The notes under the pieces were generated by a model. That model had not been told where the DNA came from and did no database searches. It saw only the letters and a list, made by a program, of their open reading frames with translations. A DNA stretch of 64,000 bases, from NCBI GenBank assembly GCA_009760855.2, contig WPIO01000081.1:1621001-1685000 (forward strand), read 5' to 3'. Origin of the DNA: Cristatella mucedo. Lineage: Eukaryota; Bryozoa; Phylactolaemata; Cristatellidae. Within the stretch, counting starts at the first letter, position 1. Every line of letters begins with the position of its first letter. Positions 11,655 to 23,383 of the stretch are shown here, piece after piece. Made by a program: the position numbers and the translations under genes.

Positions 11655-11925
11655 ACAAATGTAATTGTATCTTTGTCTGTAACTCCGTAAAACCAAAAAA
11701 ACTATGGGCGTTAAGCAAGGAGAGTTTTGTGGAGCGTACTCACAGCCTAGGCGGCTTTCTGTAAGCATTCGGTAGCCAACAGGCTTCGTCTCACGCAACA
11801 AAGAAGAAGTGAGAAGCATAGCAGAGTCAGGAGAGCATTTTGAGGTAGTGAGTAGCGTGGAAGTAGCAACTCAGGACCGCTGAAAAGCATGTGCCATAAT
11901 CGGCAGCAGGTGAGATGTAGTACAT
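11655..11925 (-). mobile_element. LINE family 2, 3' fragment
   Basis: Family-2 3' end (TCTGTAACTCCGTAAAACC on the + strand) and adjoining coding remnant, including the decayed equivalent of CYRMLTESRLGCE on the minus strand. It is 5'-truncated. Confidence 0.7.
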
Positions 11926-12324
11926 ACGTCATACCATCGTAGCAGTATCACGATATCATAAAGGTTACAGCATTTACATGACGTCACAGACTTTTGCGTA
12001 CAAACTCACTCATTTACCCACATTCGAAATTCCATAGGCTTTTGCTGCAGCTTTGTGGTCACTTGGTGAAACCGGGAACAGCGACAAGAATGTATTCCAA
12101 TTTTAAGCCGCAAGACAGTTCGGTAATTGGCAAACTTATAATAAGAAAATCTATTACTGACGACGAGCAGAATCTTTACATATGGGGGAAATTGAGGTGT
12201 CGATTTTCTAGGCAGCGAAGATGGAGCGAAGACGTGAAACTAGAAATGCTCGTTTTTAGCTGCCAAAGAGATGCATTTGGACATGAGGGACTCTCCTACA
12301 CGAGTGACGCGGCGAGTGGCGACA

Positions 12325-12390
12325 GAGATTGTTCTGTGCTGCGAAGTTCTGTGCTGCAAAGTTCTGTGCTGCGAAGTTCTGTGCTGCGTA
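12325..12390. repeat. 15-bp tandem repeat
   Basis: GTTCTGTGCTGCGAA and close variants repeat about four times between 12,330 and 12,390. It is short and unlinked to any gene I can support. Confidence 0.8.
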
Positions 12391-12547
12391 CATGTGTGTT
12401 TAACTGAATAATTATGCAAAAGTGGTTCGCACACTGGTGGCGTGTTATTCGCACGCGGCTGAATGGTTTGCCGGGTTAGTTGGAAAAGTCCATGAAATGA
12501 GGTCACGTATCACTTTTTCCGATAGAGCGGGTATTACTTAATCGACG

Positions 12548-12690
12548 TATAATGTAATGTAATGTATCTCCGTCTGTAACTCCACAAAGCCATAAAGACT
12601 CAGCGGGTGTTACGCAGGAGAAATTTGTATGGCGCACTCACAGCCTAAGCGGGTTTCGGTACGCATTCGGTAGCCAACAGGCTTCGTCTC
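12548..12690 (-). mobile_element. LINE family 2, 3' end fragment
   Basis: AATGTAATGTATCTCCGTCT followed by CTGTAACTCCACAAAG marks the family-2 tail on the minus strand. It abuts a family-2 piece in the opposite orientation at 12,690. Confidence 0.75.
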
Positions 12691-13105
12691 ACAATATAGA
12701 CAGCTCAATTCTTAGTCTGACCCACAAGACCCATCGTGTCTTGGCTTCTTCATACCTAGCTGATCTTGTGTTCCCTCAGATCCTCTATAGACGCAAGCTG
12801 AACTGTTCCATTTTTTTACGTGAAGACTTCTGGCGACAAGCTTTCGATCGACCTGTCCTCCTAGACTGTTGAACTCAAACAGTTCTTATGCAGCGACATC
12901 GTTTCAGCTGCTAAACACTTGAAAATTCTTTCCAACTTTCCTGTACAAGTAATTCAGTGCTGCATCTCGCTTCGTCTACTTCCCTCTCGACTAAATAATG
13001 CTTCTCACTTTTGCATTTGCTGTGTGAAATGAATACTGTTCGCTAACGAAAGTGCATCAAAAGCCGCCTAGTTTTTGAGTGGGCTGTGAAAAATCTCTTG
13101 CGGAA
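12690..13105 (+). mobile_element. LINE family 2 C-terminal fragment (degenerate)
   Basis: It matches the C-terminal coding block seen at 49,155-49,620, including decayed counterparts of LTHKT...LASSYLADLV and the Cys-containing end. Several frameshifts and stops are present. Confidence 0.6.
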
Positions 13106-13129
13106 AAGTCACTTAATCTTCTACAACGC

Positions 13130-13345
13130 CTCTTATCTCGCCTGGGCATCGCTGGCAGTGCACTGCAATGCTTCAGGTTCTACCTCAGTGGGAGAATGAA
13201 GATCATTAATGTCAACGGGCAACAATCACTCGAGTAACTTGAGTAATCATTTATTCGTGGTTCCTTTGCAGCAAATTTAAAGTGCCTAGAAAGAGATTAA
13301 GTTCTCTGGGGGCGCTTTATCAAGTGTTATTACTATTATTATGAA
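13130..13345 (+). mobile_element. LINE family 1, internal and 3' fragments
   Basis: Positions 13,138-13,210 match the RT segment LSRLGI(T/A)G...LQ. Positions 13,265-13,345 match the 3' end with AGATTAAGTTCTCT and an ATT-rich tail. The middle is deleted, so this is an internally deleted copy. Confidence 0.65.
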
Positions 13346-13349
13346 ATTC

Positions 13350-13734
13350 TAAATTATTGGGTAACCAAATGCTCTGTGCTTGGTCGACTCATTTTATTAA
13401 TTTGACTCTTCCTATTGCCAATGTGATCGCAAATCGCCACCACGGCTTTCTTTTCTATGCGCACGGCTATACCTATGGTTTGATCCCTTCCTTCTTTCCA
13501 AAACGTCAAACTCTCATTTCTCTCGCTGCATGTTGTGCAGACATTCACAATCGGATGGCAGCAAACTTTCTCAAATTAAATGAGGATAAAGTCAACTTAC
13601 TAGTTTTGGGCAAATCAAGTGTGAATCAGATTTGGAAAGCTTAACGCTCAAAATGTGCTCGGACCAGCTTAGCTCCTGCAGCATCCGTACAAAATCGGGG
13701 TGTCTTGTTCCAAACGGACATTTCAATAGACGAT
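13350..13734 (+). mobile_element. LINE family 1 degenerate RT, left part
   Basis: The reading resembles LPIANVIANRHHGFLFYAHG (compare [18 protein letters not shown]), then MAANFLKLNEDKVNLLVLGK and the region before NLSLDDHIS. The catalytic YADD is mutated to YAHG. The copy is split by an insertion after 13,734 and resumes at 14,245. Confidence 0.65.
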
Positions 13735-13805
<71 letters not shown>

Positions 13806-14244
13806 TGTGTCTGTGTCTGTGTGTGTGCAGATAAATAACTGTGTGTGCCGGTAGATACCTGTGTATGTTGCCGATTCATTTCGTCTACTAGCCTTTAGCC
13901 CGCATTCACGTTCAGCATAGTCTGACACGCCTGCTTTTGAGTTTCATTTAAGTTCATTGAGATCAGCGAAAGATCAGTGTAAATCATATATTACTGTTAC
14001 TGCTGTGATGCAAGGAATGCTTCGTCCTTGACACTAGGAGGTCAAGCGCTTGGATTGCTGAGCCGACGGCGCCGGATGTAGATGCACGTCCTGGATATTT
14101 CAACCTTGACATCAGACAGCAACATTCAGCAGCGACCATTTTCCCTCGCGTGGCAGATGGGTCGGCCGACCTGCCAAATTTAAGAACTCATACTCGTGCA
14201 TCAGTGAAACTCTAGTAGGAGGCAGCAGAGTGCAGCAGCATACC
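13735..14244. mobile_element. Unidentified 510-bp insertion flanked by 14-bp direct repeats
   Basis: TTTCAATAGACGAT occurs at 13,721-13,734 and again at 14,245-14,258, exactly at the two broken ends of a LINE family 1 copy. The 510 bp between them start with the (GT)n tract and contain no coding motif I recognise. A 14-bp target-site duplication suggests insertion by target-primed reverse transcription. Read on the minus strand, the (AC)n tract would be its 3' tail, so it may be a SINE-like element with an (AC)n tail. Confidence 0.6.
13739..13832. repeat. (GT)n microsatellite
   Basis: A GT dinucleotide tract of about 90 bp with a few GA/CT interruptions. Confidence 0.98.
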
Positions 14245-14395
14245 TTTCAATAGACGATCACATCGGCTCCACAGTCAAGTCTGCCTACTTTCAGCTGTGC
14301 AAGTTGTTCCATGCATTTGTAACATCCCATCTCGACTTCCGTAACATCGCTTGCAGGTCTTTCGCTCTGTGCAATCAGGTGCTTACAGTCCGTGC
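14245..14395 (+). mobile_element. LINE family 1 degenerate RT, right part
   Basis: Continues the copy broken at 13,734: counterparts of DHI(S/G)STVKSAYFQL, then a jump to KLFHAFVTSHLDF and the CAIR region. It ends where another family-1 copy begins. Confidence 0.6.
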
Positions 14396-14399
14396 AGTC

Positions 14400-15539
14400 C
14401 TTCTTGAGTGCCTATAATCTCGCCTGGGCATCATTGGCACTGGTCTGCAATAGTTCAGGTCCTATCGCAGACTCCAGAGTATTGACGTGAATGGACAAAG
14501 ATCATCCGGGGAACCTCTGAAATATGGAGTACCTCAGGGCTCCGTGCTAGGTTCGGTTCTTTTCACGGTTTATACTCTCCCTCTTGCTGATGTGATTGCC
14601 AAGCACAATTTAGGCTTTCACTTCTATGCGGATGACACTCAGTTGTATCTTTGCTTTGATCTCTCCCAGCCTTCGAGCAACTAGAATTCTCTCAACTCCC
14701 TTGCTGCAAGTATTAATGACATTCGCACATGGATGGTAGCAAAATTTTTATAAAATGTTTGATGATAAAACCAAATTACTAGTTATGGGCAAACCAAATG
14801 TAACTCACGAATTGGGAATGCTCATGCTCGAAATGGGCTCTGGCAGCATATCTCCTGTTGAATATTTACGAAATTTAAGTGCCATGTTCATAAGTGATCT
14901 TTTATTAGACGACCTCATCAGCCCCATAGTCAAGTCTGCCCACTTTTACCTACATAACATTGCTAATATTCGGGCTTGTTTAGACAGGCATACCGCATAT
15001 AAATTGGTACATGCATTTGCGACATTCCGTCTAGACTTCTATAACGAATGCTTGCTGGTCTACCGGCCTTTACACTCAAGCGCTTACACCCTTGCTGGTC
15101 TACCGGTCTGTGCAATCAAACGCTTACACCTGGTGCAGAACTCAGCTGCTAGGCTTGTCTGTCGTGAACGTTGCAGTTGCCACATCATACTACTTTTCGC
15201 CGACCTGCACTGGCTACCAGTCAAGCAACGCATCGACTTCAAGGTTTCCTCACTAACTTTTAGGTTCTTTCATTCTTTGGCTCCAGCCTACCTATCAGAT
15301 CAACTCCCCTACAAGGCTAGGCATCGTGCCACCCGCTTTTCGGAATGAACTAATTACCCATACCTCATACAAATTTCAAATCCTTTGGAGACCGTGCTTT
15401 TAGTTCGTATGCTCCCTAAGCCTCGAACTCACTCCAGACCTGCGTCATGACATCTCCTGATTTTTCCACGTTTAAAAAGAATTTAGCATTTAGTTGGTCC
15501 CTGCTGTTCGTCTTTTATGTGCTTACGCGTGCTGACACT
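14400..15539 (+). pseudogene. LINE family 1 reverse transcriptase, broken copy
   Basis: CR1/L2-type RT. It contains the [20 protein letters not shown] block, [14 protein letters not shown] (the YADD catalytic box), a decayed NFLK block and the C-terminal thumb region RLHLVQNSAARLVCRERCS. It is 5'-truncated, lacks the endonuclease, and has stops at about 14,683 and 15,348. Its 3' UTR is split by a family-2 LINE at 15,540-15,948 and resumes at 15,949. Confidence 0.85.
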
Positions 15540-15948
15540 GTAATGAAATGTAATGTATCTCTGTCTGTAACTCCACAAAGCCACAGAGACTATGTGGGTG
15601 TTACGTAGGCGAGTTTTGTGTAGCGCACTCACAACCTAAGCGGCTTTCGGTACTCATTCGATAGCCAACACACTTCATCTCACACAACAAAGAGAAAGTG
15701 GGAAGCATAGCAGAGTCGGGAGAGCAGTTGAGGTAGTGAGTAGCATGGAGGTAGCAGCTCAGGACGGCTGGAAAGGATGAGCCGTTGTCGGCAGCAGGAG
15801 AGTAGCTGTCGTTGCGTAAGAATCGTGGAAGCAAGTTCCTCAGTCTTGGCCCTGGAGAGCTAAAGCTTCTGTCGCCAACTGTCTTTAAGCGGAGGAATGG
15901 AACTGCTAATTGATTGTCCATACAGGACCTGAGGGCACGAGGATCTAT
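15540..15948 (-). mobile_element. LINE family 2 insertion nested in LINE family 1
   Basis: The 3' end starts at the family-2 tail (AATGAAATGTAATGTATCTC). The minus-strand frame encodes the C-terminal part including VGDRSFSSPGPRLRNLLP. The host copy breaks after GCTGACACTG and resumes at GCATGCTGCCACTAACC, so family 2 jumped into an existing family-1 copy. Confidence 0.85.
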
Positions 15949-16140
15949 GCATGCTGCCACTAACCATACTTGCATGCTGTCCCTATGCATGTCACCCCTA
16001 ACCATGTTATTCTTGTTGTTTATTTAGCATGCTACCACTAACCATTCCCGATCGTGCTTCCTGGGCAGCAAGTGTAAAGTGCCTAGAAACAGATTTAGTT
16101 CTTTTAGGGGACTATATCAAACTTATTATTAGCGGTAGTA
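15949..16140 (+). mobile_element. LINE family 1 3' UTR, continuation
   Basis: Resumes the 3' UTR of the copy at 14,400-15,539 and ends with the decayed hairpin motif (AGTGCCTAGAAACAGATTTA) and TTATTATTAG tail. Confidence 0.8.
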
Positions 16141-16499
16141 GTATTAGTATTCACTGTGCTTTGTGGCTTTTGCCCGCTATAGAGATGGGGAGTTTTCACC
16201 GCACAGAGTCGGGAGCAAAACGGAGTGAAAGGGGGCAGGATATTAGGCTTACGAGAAAAACAAGCAGCAACAGTATGCAACTCGGTGCCTAGCGGAAAAA
16301 ACTGGACAGAAACTTCACATTGCAAACTATATAGTTTTTAGCCTTCTTTACTAAAGAAACTGTGCCCATTCGTGCTTCTGTAAAGCCCCCTCTGACTACA
16401 GCAATTGCGGAATCGCAATCTGTGACCTTCCTTACAAGATTTTTGGAGGTTTCTGCATGCAACTTGGCTACCTTAATAAGGTCTAATAAAAATAGTTCG

Positions 16500-17587
16500 T
16501 CTGCTTAAGACCCTACGCCAACATCTCTGTGGTCTTTGCTGGCAAATCAACTTAGCCCTTCCATAACCGAGATTTCTAATGCTTCTCTGCAAAAGAAGTT
16601 TATACCCAAGTCCTTCAAATAGGCAACCGTTAGGCCGATACTTTAAAAACCATAGAGTTAATAAAGAGGTCCTTGCAAATTACCGCTCAGTCTCCCTTCT
16701 TCCTTTTTGGTCAACGATTCTTGAAAAATTGTCGCTAAGCAGCTGGTAGCACACAGTGAAAAGAATGAAATGTCAGAACAATTTCAATCTGGGTCCAACC
16801 GGCCACACTCTACTGAAACTGCTCCCCTACGTGTTATCAATGACATCCTAAGCAGCAAAGATGACGGGAATGTCACTGCCCTAGTGCAGCTAGATCTATC
16901 AGCTGCCTTCCACACCATTGATCAACATTTCCTACTTGAACGATTGAGAACAACGATCGGTCTGGCAGACAATGCATTGGCCTGATTTATACCGTATTAG
17001 TCTGATCGTATTCAATCCGTATAGTATGGGGGTCAGGTCTTATCCACTAGATCAGTCACCTGTGGAATCCCGCAAGGGTCCGTCCTCAGTCCGTTGCTGT
17101 TCTCCGTTTATAATCAACCTCTGTGAAAAGTGATTAAGGTACATGGAATAGGATATCACTTTTATGTTGACGACACTCAGCTGTATTCTTCCTTCAAACA
17201 GTCGGAATCTGTTGCCGCAACTGATCAACTGAATGCTTAGCTTGCCGATGTCGGAAAATTTCTTGAAACTAAACGACAATAAAACTGAACTGCTGCTGAT
17301 AGGACACCCTAAGCGTGTGGCTGGATTAGAAGGCCTTGCTGTTTTAATAGGTGATACTGTTGTTCGACCATCACCACGTGTTCGAAATTTAGGTTTCGTT
17401 TTCGACAACTACCTAATTTTTAAAAGCTTGGTTAAGAAGATTGCTTCTACAGCTAGCTGTCACGTCCGATCCCTATCTATCATTAGTAACAGTCCTCCAC
17501 GGTGGTTTGCAAAAAATAACTAGCTCCTTAGTTCTGTCTCAGCTAGATTTTTACAATTCCGTTTTTGCTGGGCTACCGAAAAAAGCC
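16500..17587 (+). pseudogene. LINE family 2 reverse transcriptase, broken copy
   Basis: Best family-2 RT stretch in the window. In order it shows LANYRSVSLLP, QSGSNRPHSTETAPLRVIND, ALVQLDLSAAFHTIDQHFLL, CGIPQGSVLSPLLFSVYNQP, YHFYVDDTQLYSSFK (YVDD catalytic box) and FLKLNDNKTELLLIGHPKR. Stops and frameshifts near 16,983, 17,125 and 17,240 kill it. After GLPKKAT it is interrupted by a family-1 3' fragment and continues at 17,786. Confidence 0.85.
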
Positions 17588-17785
17588 ACTGTGCATGCTG
17601 CCACTACCCACATTTGCATGCTGACCCTGTGAATGTCACCCCTAACCATGCTATTAATGTTTATCAAGCATGATATTACTCACCATTCAATCGCGCTTCC
17701 CTTTGCAGCAAATGTGAAGCACCTAGAAAGAGATTAAGTTCTCTGAGGGGGCTTTATCAAGTGCATTATTATTATTCTTACTAGG
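17588..17785 (+). mobile_element. LINE family 1 3' end inserted in LINE family 2
   Basis: A heavily 5'-truncated family-1 3' UTR ends with AGATTAAGTTCTCTGAGG and an ATT-rich tail. The host LINE reads GCCACTG just before it and GCCACTG again just after, a 7-bp target-site duplication. The host frame resumes as RPLQLAMNMKARLVC. Confidence 0.8.
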
Positions 17786-18228
17786 CCACTGCAGCTGGCA
17801 ATGAATATGAAGGCAAGGCTAGTTTGCAAATCTCAGAGGTTTGACCACGAGTGTCCTTCAGGAGCTAAGATCGCTGCTGGTTGATCAAAGGATACAGAGC
17901 AAAGTTCTTACGCTGACCCACAAGGCTGTCAACAGCTCGGCTCCTCCATACCTAGCTGAGCTGAACCAGTTTCAGCCTCCTCTTGCCCTCAGGTCCTGCA
18001 TTCCAGCCATCCTGAGCTGCTACTTCCATGCTGCTCACTACCTCAACTGCTCTGCCGACTCTGCTATGCTTCCCACTTTCTCTTTGTTGCGTGAGATGAA
18101 GTCTGTTGGCTACCGAACGAGTACCAAAAGCCGCTTAGGCTGTGAGTTCACTATACAAACTTCTCCTGCGTAACACCCACATAGTCTTCGTGGCTTTGTG
18201 GAGTTACAGACGGAGATACATGACATTC
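17786..18228 (+). pseudogene. LINE family 2 C-terminus and 3' end
   Basis: Continues the copy from 16,500: LQELRSLLVDQRIQSKVLTL, PPYLAELNQFQPP, then the Cys-rich end EFTIQTSPA and stop. The 3' UTR contains GTGGAGTTACAGACGGAGAT. It links the RT half of family 2 with the 3' fragments seen alone elsewhere in the window. Confidence 0.85.
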
Positions 18229-19169
<941 letters not shown>

Positions 19170-19258
19170 CATGTAATAGCCTCCCTGAGAACTTAATCTC
19201 TTCTAGGTGCTTTACATTTGATGCAAAGGAAACAGGATCGAACGCTTGGTGGTAATAT
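19170..19258 (-). mobile_element. LINE family 1 3' end, left of DNA transposon
   Basis: Minus-strand family-1 3' hairpin region (GAGAACTTAATCTCTTCTAG on the + strand) and part of the 3' UTR. The element continues at 19,829 beyond a DNA-transposon insertion. Confidence 0.75.
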
Positions 19259-19828
19259 ATACCGCATTTTTGTGAGTATATAGGTCGCACCCAAGTATAA
19301 ATCGCACCCTAAATTTATGGATACAATTTTTAGAAAAAAGTTTATATTTAAAAATGATATTACCGTTAACAATATTACTATTATTAATAAATATTATTCG
19401 GGTGAGCGATTGAATATATAGCTCATTTTTTATTAATATAAGTTTGCTTTAATCATCACAGTTAACAACAAAATCGTCGTCAGTGTCACTACTAACATCT
19501 TCATAGCCTTCTGCAACATTCTCAATATCAATGTATGAAAATCTTTTGATTTTCAGAAATTTGGCTAAAAATAATGTCTGATTTTCTTTATTCAATAATA
19601 TTGAGATTCTAGTTTAACAAATAACACCAAAAAAGACGTTCATCCAAAAATTAAACAATAATAGTATGGTCAACAAAGTAAAGAATAGTATAAACTAGCT
19701 AACCCCATATGAACAAGTTGAGGAGTCTAGATAGGTAGGCAAAGGAGTGGTGCTTTAAGATTTGACATTATTGTACTTGCAGTGTATTAGTCGGATACAA
19801 GTGCAACTTATACTGGTAAAAATACTGA
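19259..19828 (-). mobile_element. Deleted pogo/Tigger-like DNA transposon
   Basis: The left end TACCGCATTTTTGTGAGTAT, with GGTCGCACC inside it, is matched by an inverted right end (AAGTGCAACTTATACTGGTA, then AAAATACTG). A TA lies at the left border. It interrupts a family-1 LINE, and only about 570 bp remain. The TIR type and TA target point to a Tc1/mariner-superfamily element. The class call rests on the TIRs and the retained C-terminal coding piece, and I could not check it by search. Confidence 0.6.
19449..19590 (-). pseudogene. Transposase C-terminal remnant, acidic tail
   Basis: Read on the minus strand, an open stretch ends with the acidic sequence YEDVSSDTDDDFVVNCDD and a stop. It is preceded by FLKIKRFSYIDIENVAEG. 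The piece lies inside the TIR-bounded element and has no start and no catalytic residues. Acidic C-termini are usual in pogo/Tigger and Jerky-like transposases. It is a truncated relic. Confidence 0.55.
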
Positions 19829-20575
19829 ACTATGCTAACGAGCAAAACATAGTTAAGGTGATATGCACAGTTTCAACATGAAAAGATGGTTAGTGGCAGG
19901 CAGTATGCACAGTATCAGAACGCATAAGCACACAAAGGACGAATCACAAGGACCCACCAAATGCTGTCAAAACAGGAGCGTTTTAGTTTTTCTTAAATTC
20001 ATCACGTAGAGAGATGTCGTGACGTCAATCTGGAGGGAGTTCAAGGCTTTGGAAGCATACGAGCTAAATGCATGGTTCCCCAAGGATGTGGCTACATACG
20101 AGGTGCACCTAAACGATTAGTTTCAGAAAAGCAGGTGTGCCGATGCTTAACTTAGTGAGGGAGTAGTTGTAATATGCAGGATGGAATTAGAAAACGAAGG
20201 AACCTAAAATTGAGTGACGGAACCTTGTAGTTGACACGCTGCTGGATTGGGAGCCAGTGCAGGTCAGCAAGAAGTGTTGTGAAGTGGCAATTGCGACACT
20301 CACGACAAACAAGCCTAGCTTCAGAGTTTTTCACCAACTGCAAGCGTCCGATTGCACCGGCTGATAGACCAGAAAGCCGTGAGTGGCAGAAGTCGAGATG
20401 GGATGCTAACAAAGCACGTACCCATTTAAATGTAGTATCCCTGTCTAAGTAAGCCCGAATTTCAGCAATGTTAAGTAGTTAAAAGTAGTCAGGCTTTACT
20501 GTGGACCCGGTGTGGTCGTCTAGTGCAAGGTCACTTTGGAACGGGATACCTAGATTTCGTGCCGGTGCAAGAGTT
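19829..20575 (-). mobile_element. LINE family 1, C-terminal and 3' part
   Basis: The minus strand reads the thumb/C-terminal region, with SHLDFCHSRLSGLSAGAIGR, NSEARLVCRECRNCHFTTLL and DLHWLPIQQRVNYK, followed toward lower coordinates by the 3' UTR. It is the same element as 19,170-19,258 and is 5'-truncated near 20,575. Confidence 0.8.
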
Positions 20576-21669
20576 TCGCAGCTGAGTTTCGGAGCTGAGT
20601 TCATGTGGATGACTCATGGGTGGTTGGGTCGTCGACGGGGATATTTCGTCAGGCAGCTCGGCAGTTTTAGCACTGAGAGGCTACAATTGCCAGCCATCAG
20701 GTCAGTGCAACTTGGGCCAGCGCAGCAAAGCACCGGAAGCACGAGATCAAAGACAGATTGGCGACCTGGCGCTTTTTTGCAATAACGTTCAGTGGTTGTT
20801 TGTAGAGCATCAACGTCGCCAATTCACATTTCACTCGTGTAATTAGTTCCAAATGCAGTGAAGCATGCTACTGAGCTACAGGGCTGAGCAATTGGCCGAG
20901 GTCGCCTCAAATAGAGGTGACGTCGAAATGACCAGCCAATGCTTTCACTTCACGTAGAAGGCTGATGCCGTCGGGTGAACGATTGCAATTGGAACGGAAA
21001 GATGCTTTCTACGCGAAGTGTAGAGTGGCGACTTTGTGTGCGACGACGCTATTTTGTGGACGCAGTCGGTGCCACTGAGCAGGCTTTACTTTTTCTCCGG
21101 AGCCTGTCGGCAGCCATGACGAGCTGCGTATGCATTCTCTCGGCACCGCAAGTCTACCTAGCTTTCAAGTTTAATCTGACAATCACCAGACTTCAAAAGA
21201 CTCTCTACGTTTAACTAGTGTTTTCTACAAGAAAATGTGATGTCCTTCGCCTTCCAATTCGATTTGAGCTAACCGGCGATGCTCAAACATGAAGCAAGCC
21301 TACGTAATTGATGTGTATGCTCGTTTGACACAACACAGAGTACACTCCTATTCAGATGCCATATGGTTTGCATCAGGATTAAAGCAATATATGAGCATAA
21401 GCTTTAGATAGCATGCTCAAAATCAGGACTGACCATACGTCGGTCGACTGGCCCGTGAAGACTGTTAGAGGCCATAGCGATCTCTCCTAGCTAAAGCCAA
21501 GTTCTTGCTTCGATTCAGACGTAGTCAAATCTCAGACTCTCAAGCTAAAAATAAGCTGTCTGCGATCAACTATGTTCTAGGCCATTCTCCTGGTATGCCA
21601 AGAGATCAACGGGGCACTCCAATGGACCGTGTCCACAAGCGTTTTTCAAGAAATTTATACAAGGTAAAA
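20576..21669. other. No recognisable feature
   Basis: Several 60-95 codon frames overlap here, none with a motif, signal peptide or consensus exon borders that I can support. Confidence 0.4.
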
Positions 21670-21830
21670 GCCGAGCTGGATTGGTCCAGCGGTTAAGGCG
21701 CTCGCCCCGGCCAAGGTCTGGCTGAGGTCGTGGGTTCGAGCCCCGAGGCATATGTAAAGCACCTGAATAGAGATTAAGTTCTCTTGGGGTGGTATACAAA
21801 TGAATTATATATTTTTATATTTATTACCTT
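21670..21830 (+). mobile_element. SINE family A copy (well preserved)
   Basis: tRNA-like head with A box TGGTCCAGCGGTTAAGG at 21,682-21,698 and B box GGTTCGAGCCC at 21,732-21,742. A 3' block AAGCACCTGAATAGAGATTA and AAGTTCTCTTGGGGT follows, ending in an AT-rich tail. The 3' block is shared with LINE family 1. One of the two best family-A copies. Confidence 0.9.
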
Positions 21831-22309
21831 CAAACATCGGGACAACCTACTCTGCTTCTCCGACTCCATTCACTTCCGAGCAACTTCTCTTTCCTTTTTT
21901 AGCTATCATTCTCTTTCTACCCTTGAAGCTAGCCCCTTTCAGCTGTATCTCGAAGTATCTCAGCCCATTCAAAGACCACTACCCCCTAGACGCCAGTACC
22001 TATTGTCCTACTTATTAGATGCCTACACACTTACTAAAAACTCTACAAAAGGACCAGGAGAACTAACTCAATTTCAGCCCAATTTCTTTTCTGAAAACCT
22101 GGCCAAAGACTCCCAAACAACGAGCAACGGCCAATAAGCTAAACACACATTCTAAAACATCAAAGCCAGCAAATAACTTCCAGTCAGGACTTTTAGAGCT
22201 GCTCAACTCACGATAACCACACTTCTGTGTGAATAGTGCCATTATCATGAATGCTAAGGTAGAGTTTTCCAGTCACTTATTAAGCACTGGTCTAGGTCGC
22301 TTATTGACA
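21831..22309. other. No recognisable feature
   Basis: A 117-codon frame at 21,784-22,137 overlaps the SINE tail and shows no domain. Nothing else is seen. Confidence 0.4.
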
Positions 22310-22680
22310 ATGTACCTGCACACTCTTTTTCTTGCCAATGTCTTCGCTTCGAGCACAATCTGTGCTTTGACTCCTGCATATCTTAGGCAGAACTAACTTC
22401 CACGGTTCTTCCGCAACGAACGTCTCTCTCCTGCTGCCGACTGTGGCACACTCTTTCCAGCCGTCCTGAGCTGGCACTTTCAAGTCACTTACTTTCTCGA
22501 CTGCCCTCTTGACCCAGCTATGCTTCTCACTTCCTCTCTGTTGCATGAGATGAAGTCTGACTGCTACCGGATGTGTACCCACAGCCGCTTGGGCTTTGAG
22601 TGAGCTGTAGAAAGCTTTCTCGCGTAACACCCTCTTAGTCCTGGCGGTTTTGTGGACATACAGACGGAGATACGTGGCAA
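22310..22680 (+). mobile_element. LINE family 2, C-terminal and 3' fragment
   Basis: It carries counterparts of the family-2 C-terminus (LPTVAHSFQPS-like, then LLHEMKSDCYRMCTHSRLGF) and the 3' UTR GTGGACATACAGACGGAGAT. It is 5'-truncated with frameshifts. Confidence 0.7.
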
Positions 22681-23190
22681 GACAGATAAAGCTAAGACCT
22701 ATTGATGGTTCCACGATCTTTCTCTGCCTTCAATTCAACGGACTTGCTCAGCTGCGTTGCTGCTTGCATTGCCGCAATTTGCAATGGGGTGGCAGTTGCC
22801 TTAAAAATGACTATAAGGCCAACCAAAATAGTTACGGGAAAACCCCAGTGTCACTCGGAAACCTGAATGTCTCACCTTCAAAAAAGGCTTGCTCCTGAAG
22901 CCCCTGCACTATACTCTGTATGATCTGTCTGATGTACTGTTTCAAAATTGACTTTTCTATGGACTGCCACGTCAACGCCAGTCAGGTCTGGTACCTCAGC
23001 TAGGCAACCTTCACATGTTCTTGAAAGCTAAGATACAAATACCAGGGGCATAGAAATAGTCCACATATTCCCAAATATTCTGTGCAAGATTTTCCAAATA
23101 CCGCAGATCTTTATTTCCGTGCAATAAATGAAGATTAACTCCTAGGCTCAGCTGTCCTGTCCTGAACGTCGCACTCATCGCATTACAATA
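22681..23190. other. No recognisable feature
   Basis: No motif-bearing frame or known repeat is visible before the CT tract. Confidence 0.4.

Positions 23191-23383
<193 letters not shown>

Noticed and set aside
21682-21742. tRNA gene
   Set aside because: A and B boxes are present but the cloverleaf is imperfect and the unit recurs with a LINE-like tail; it is a SINE head.
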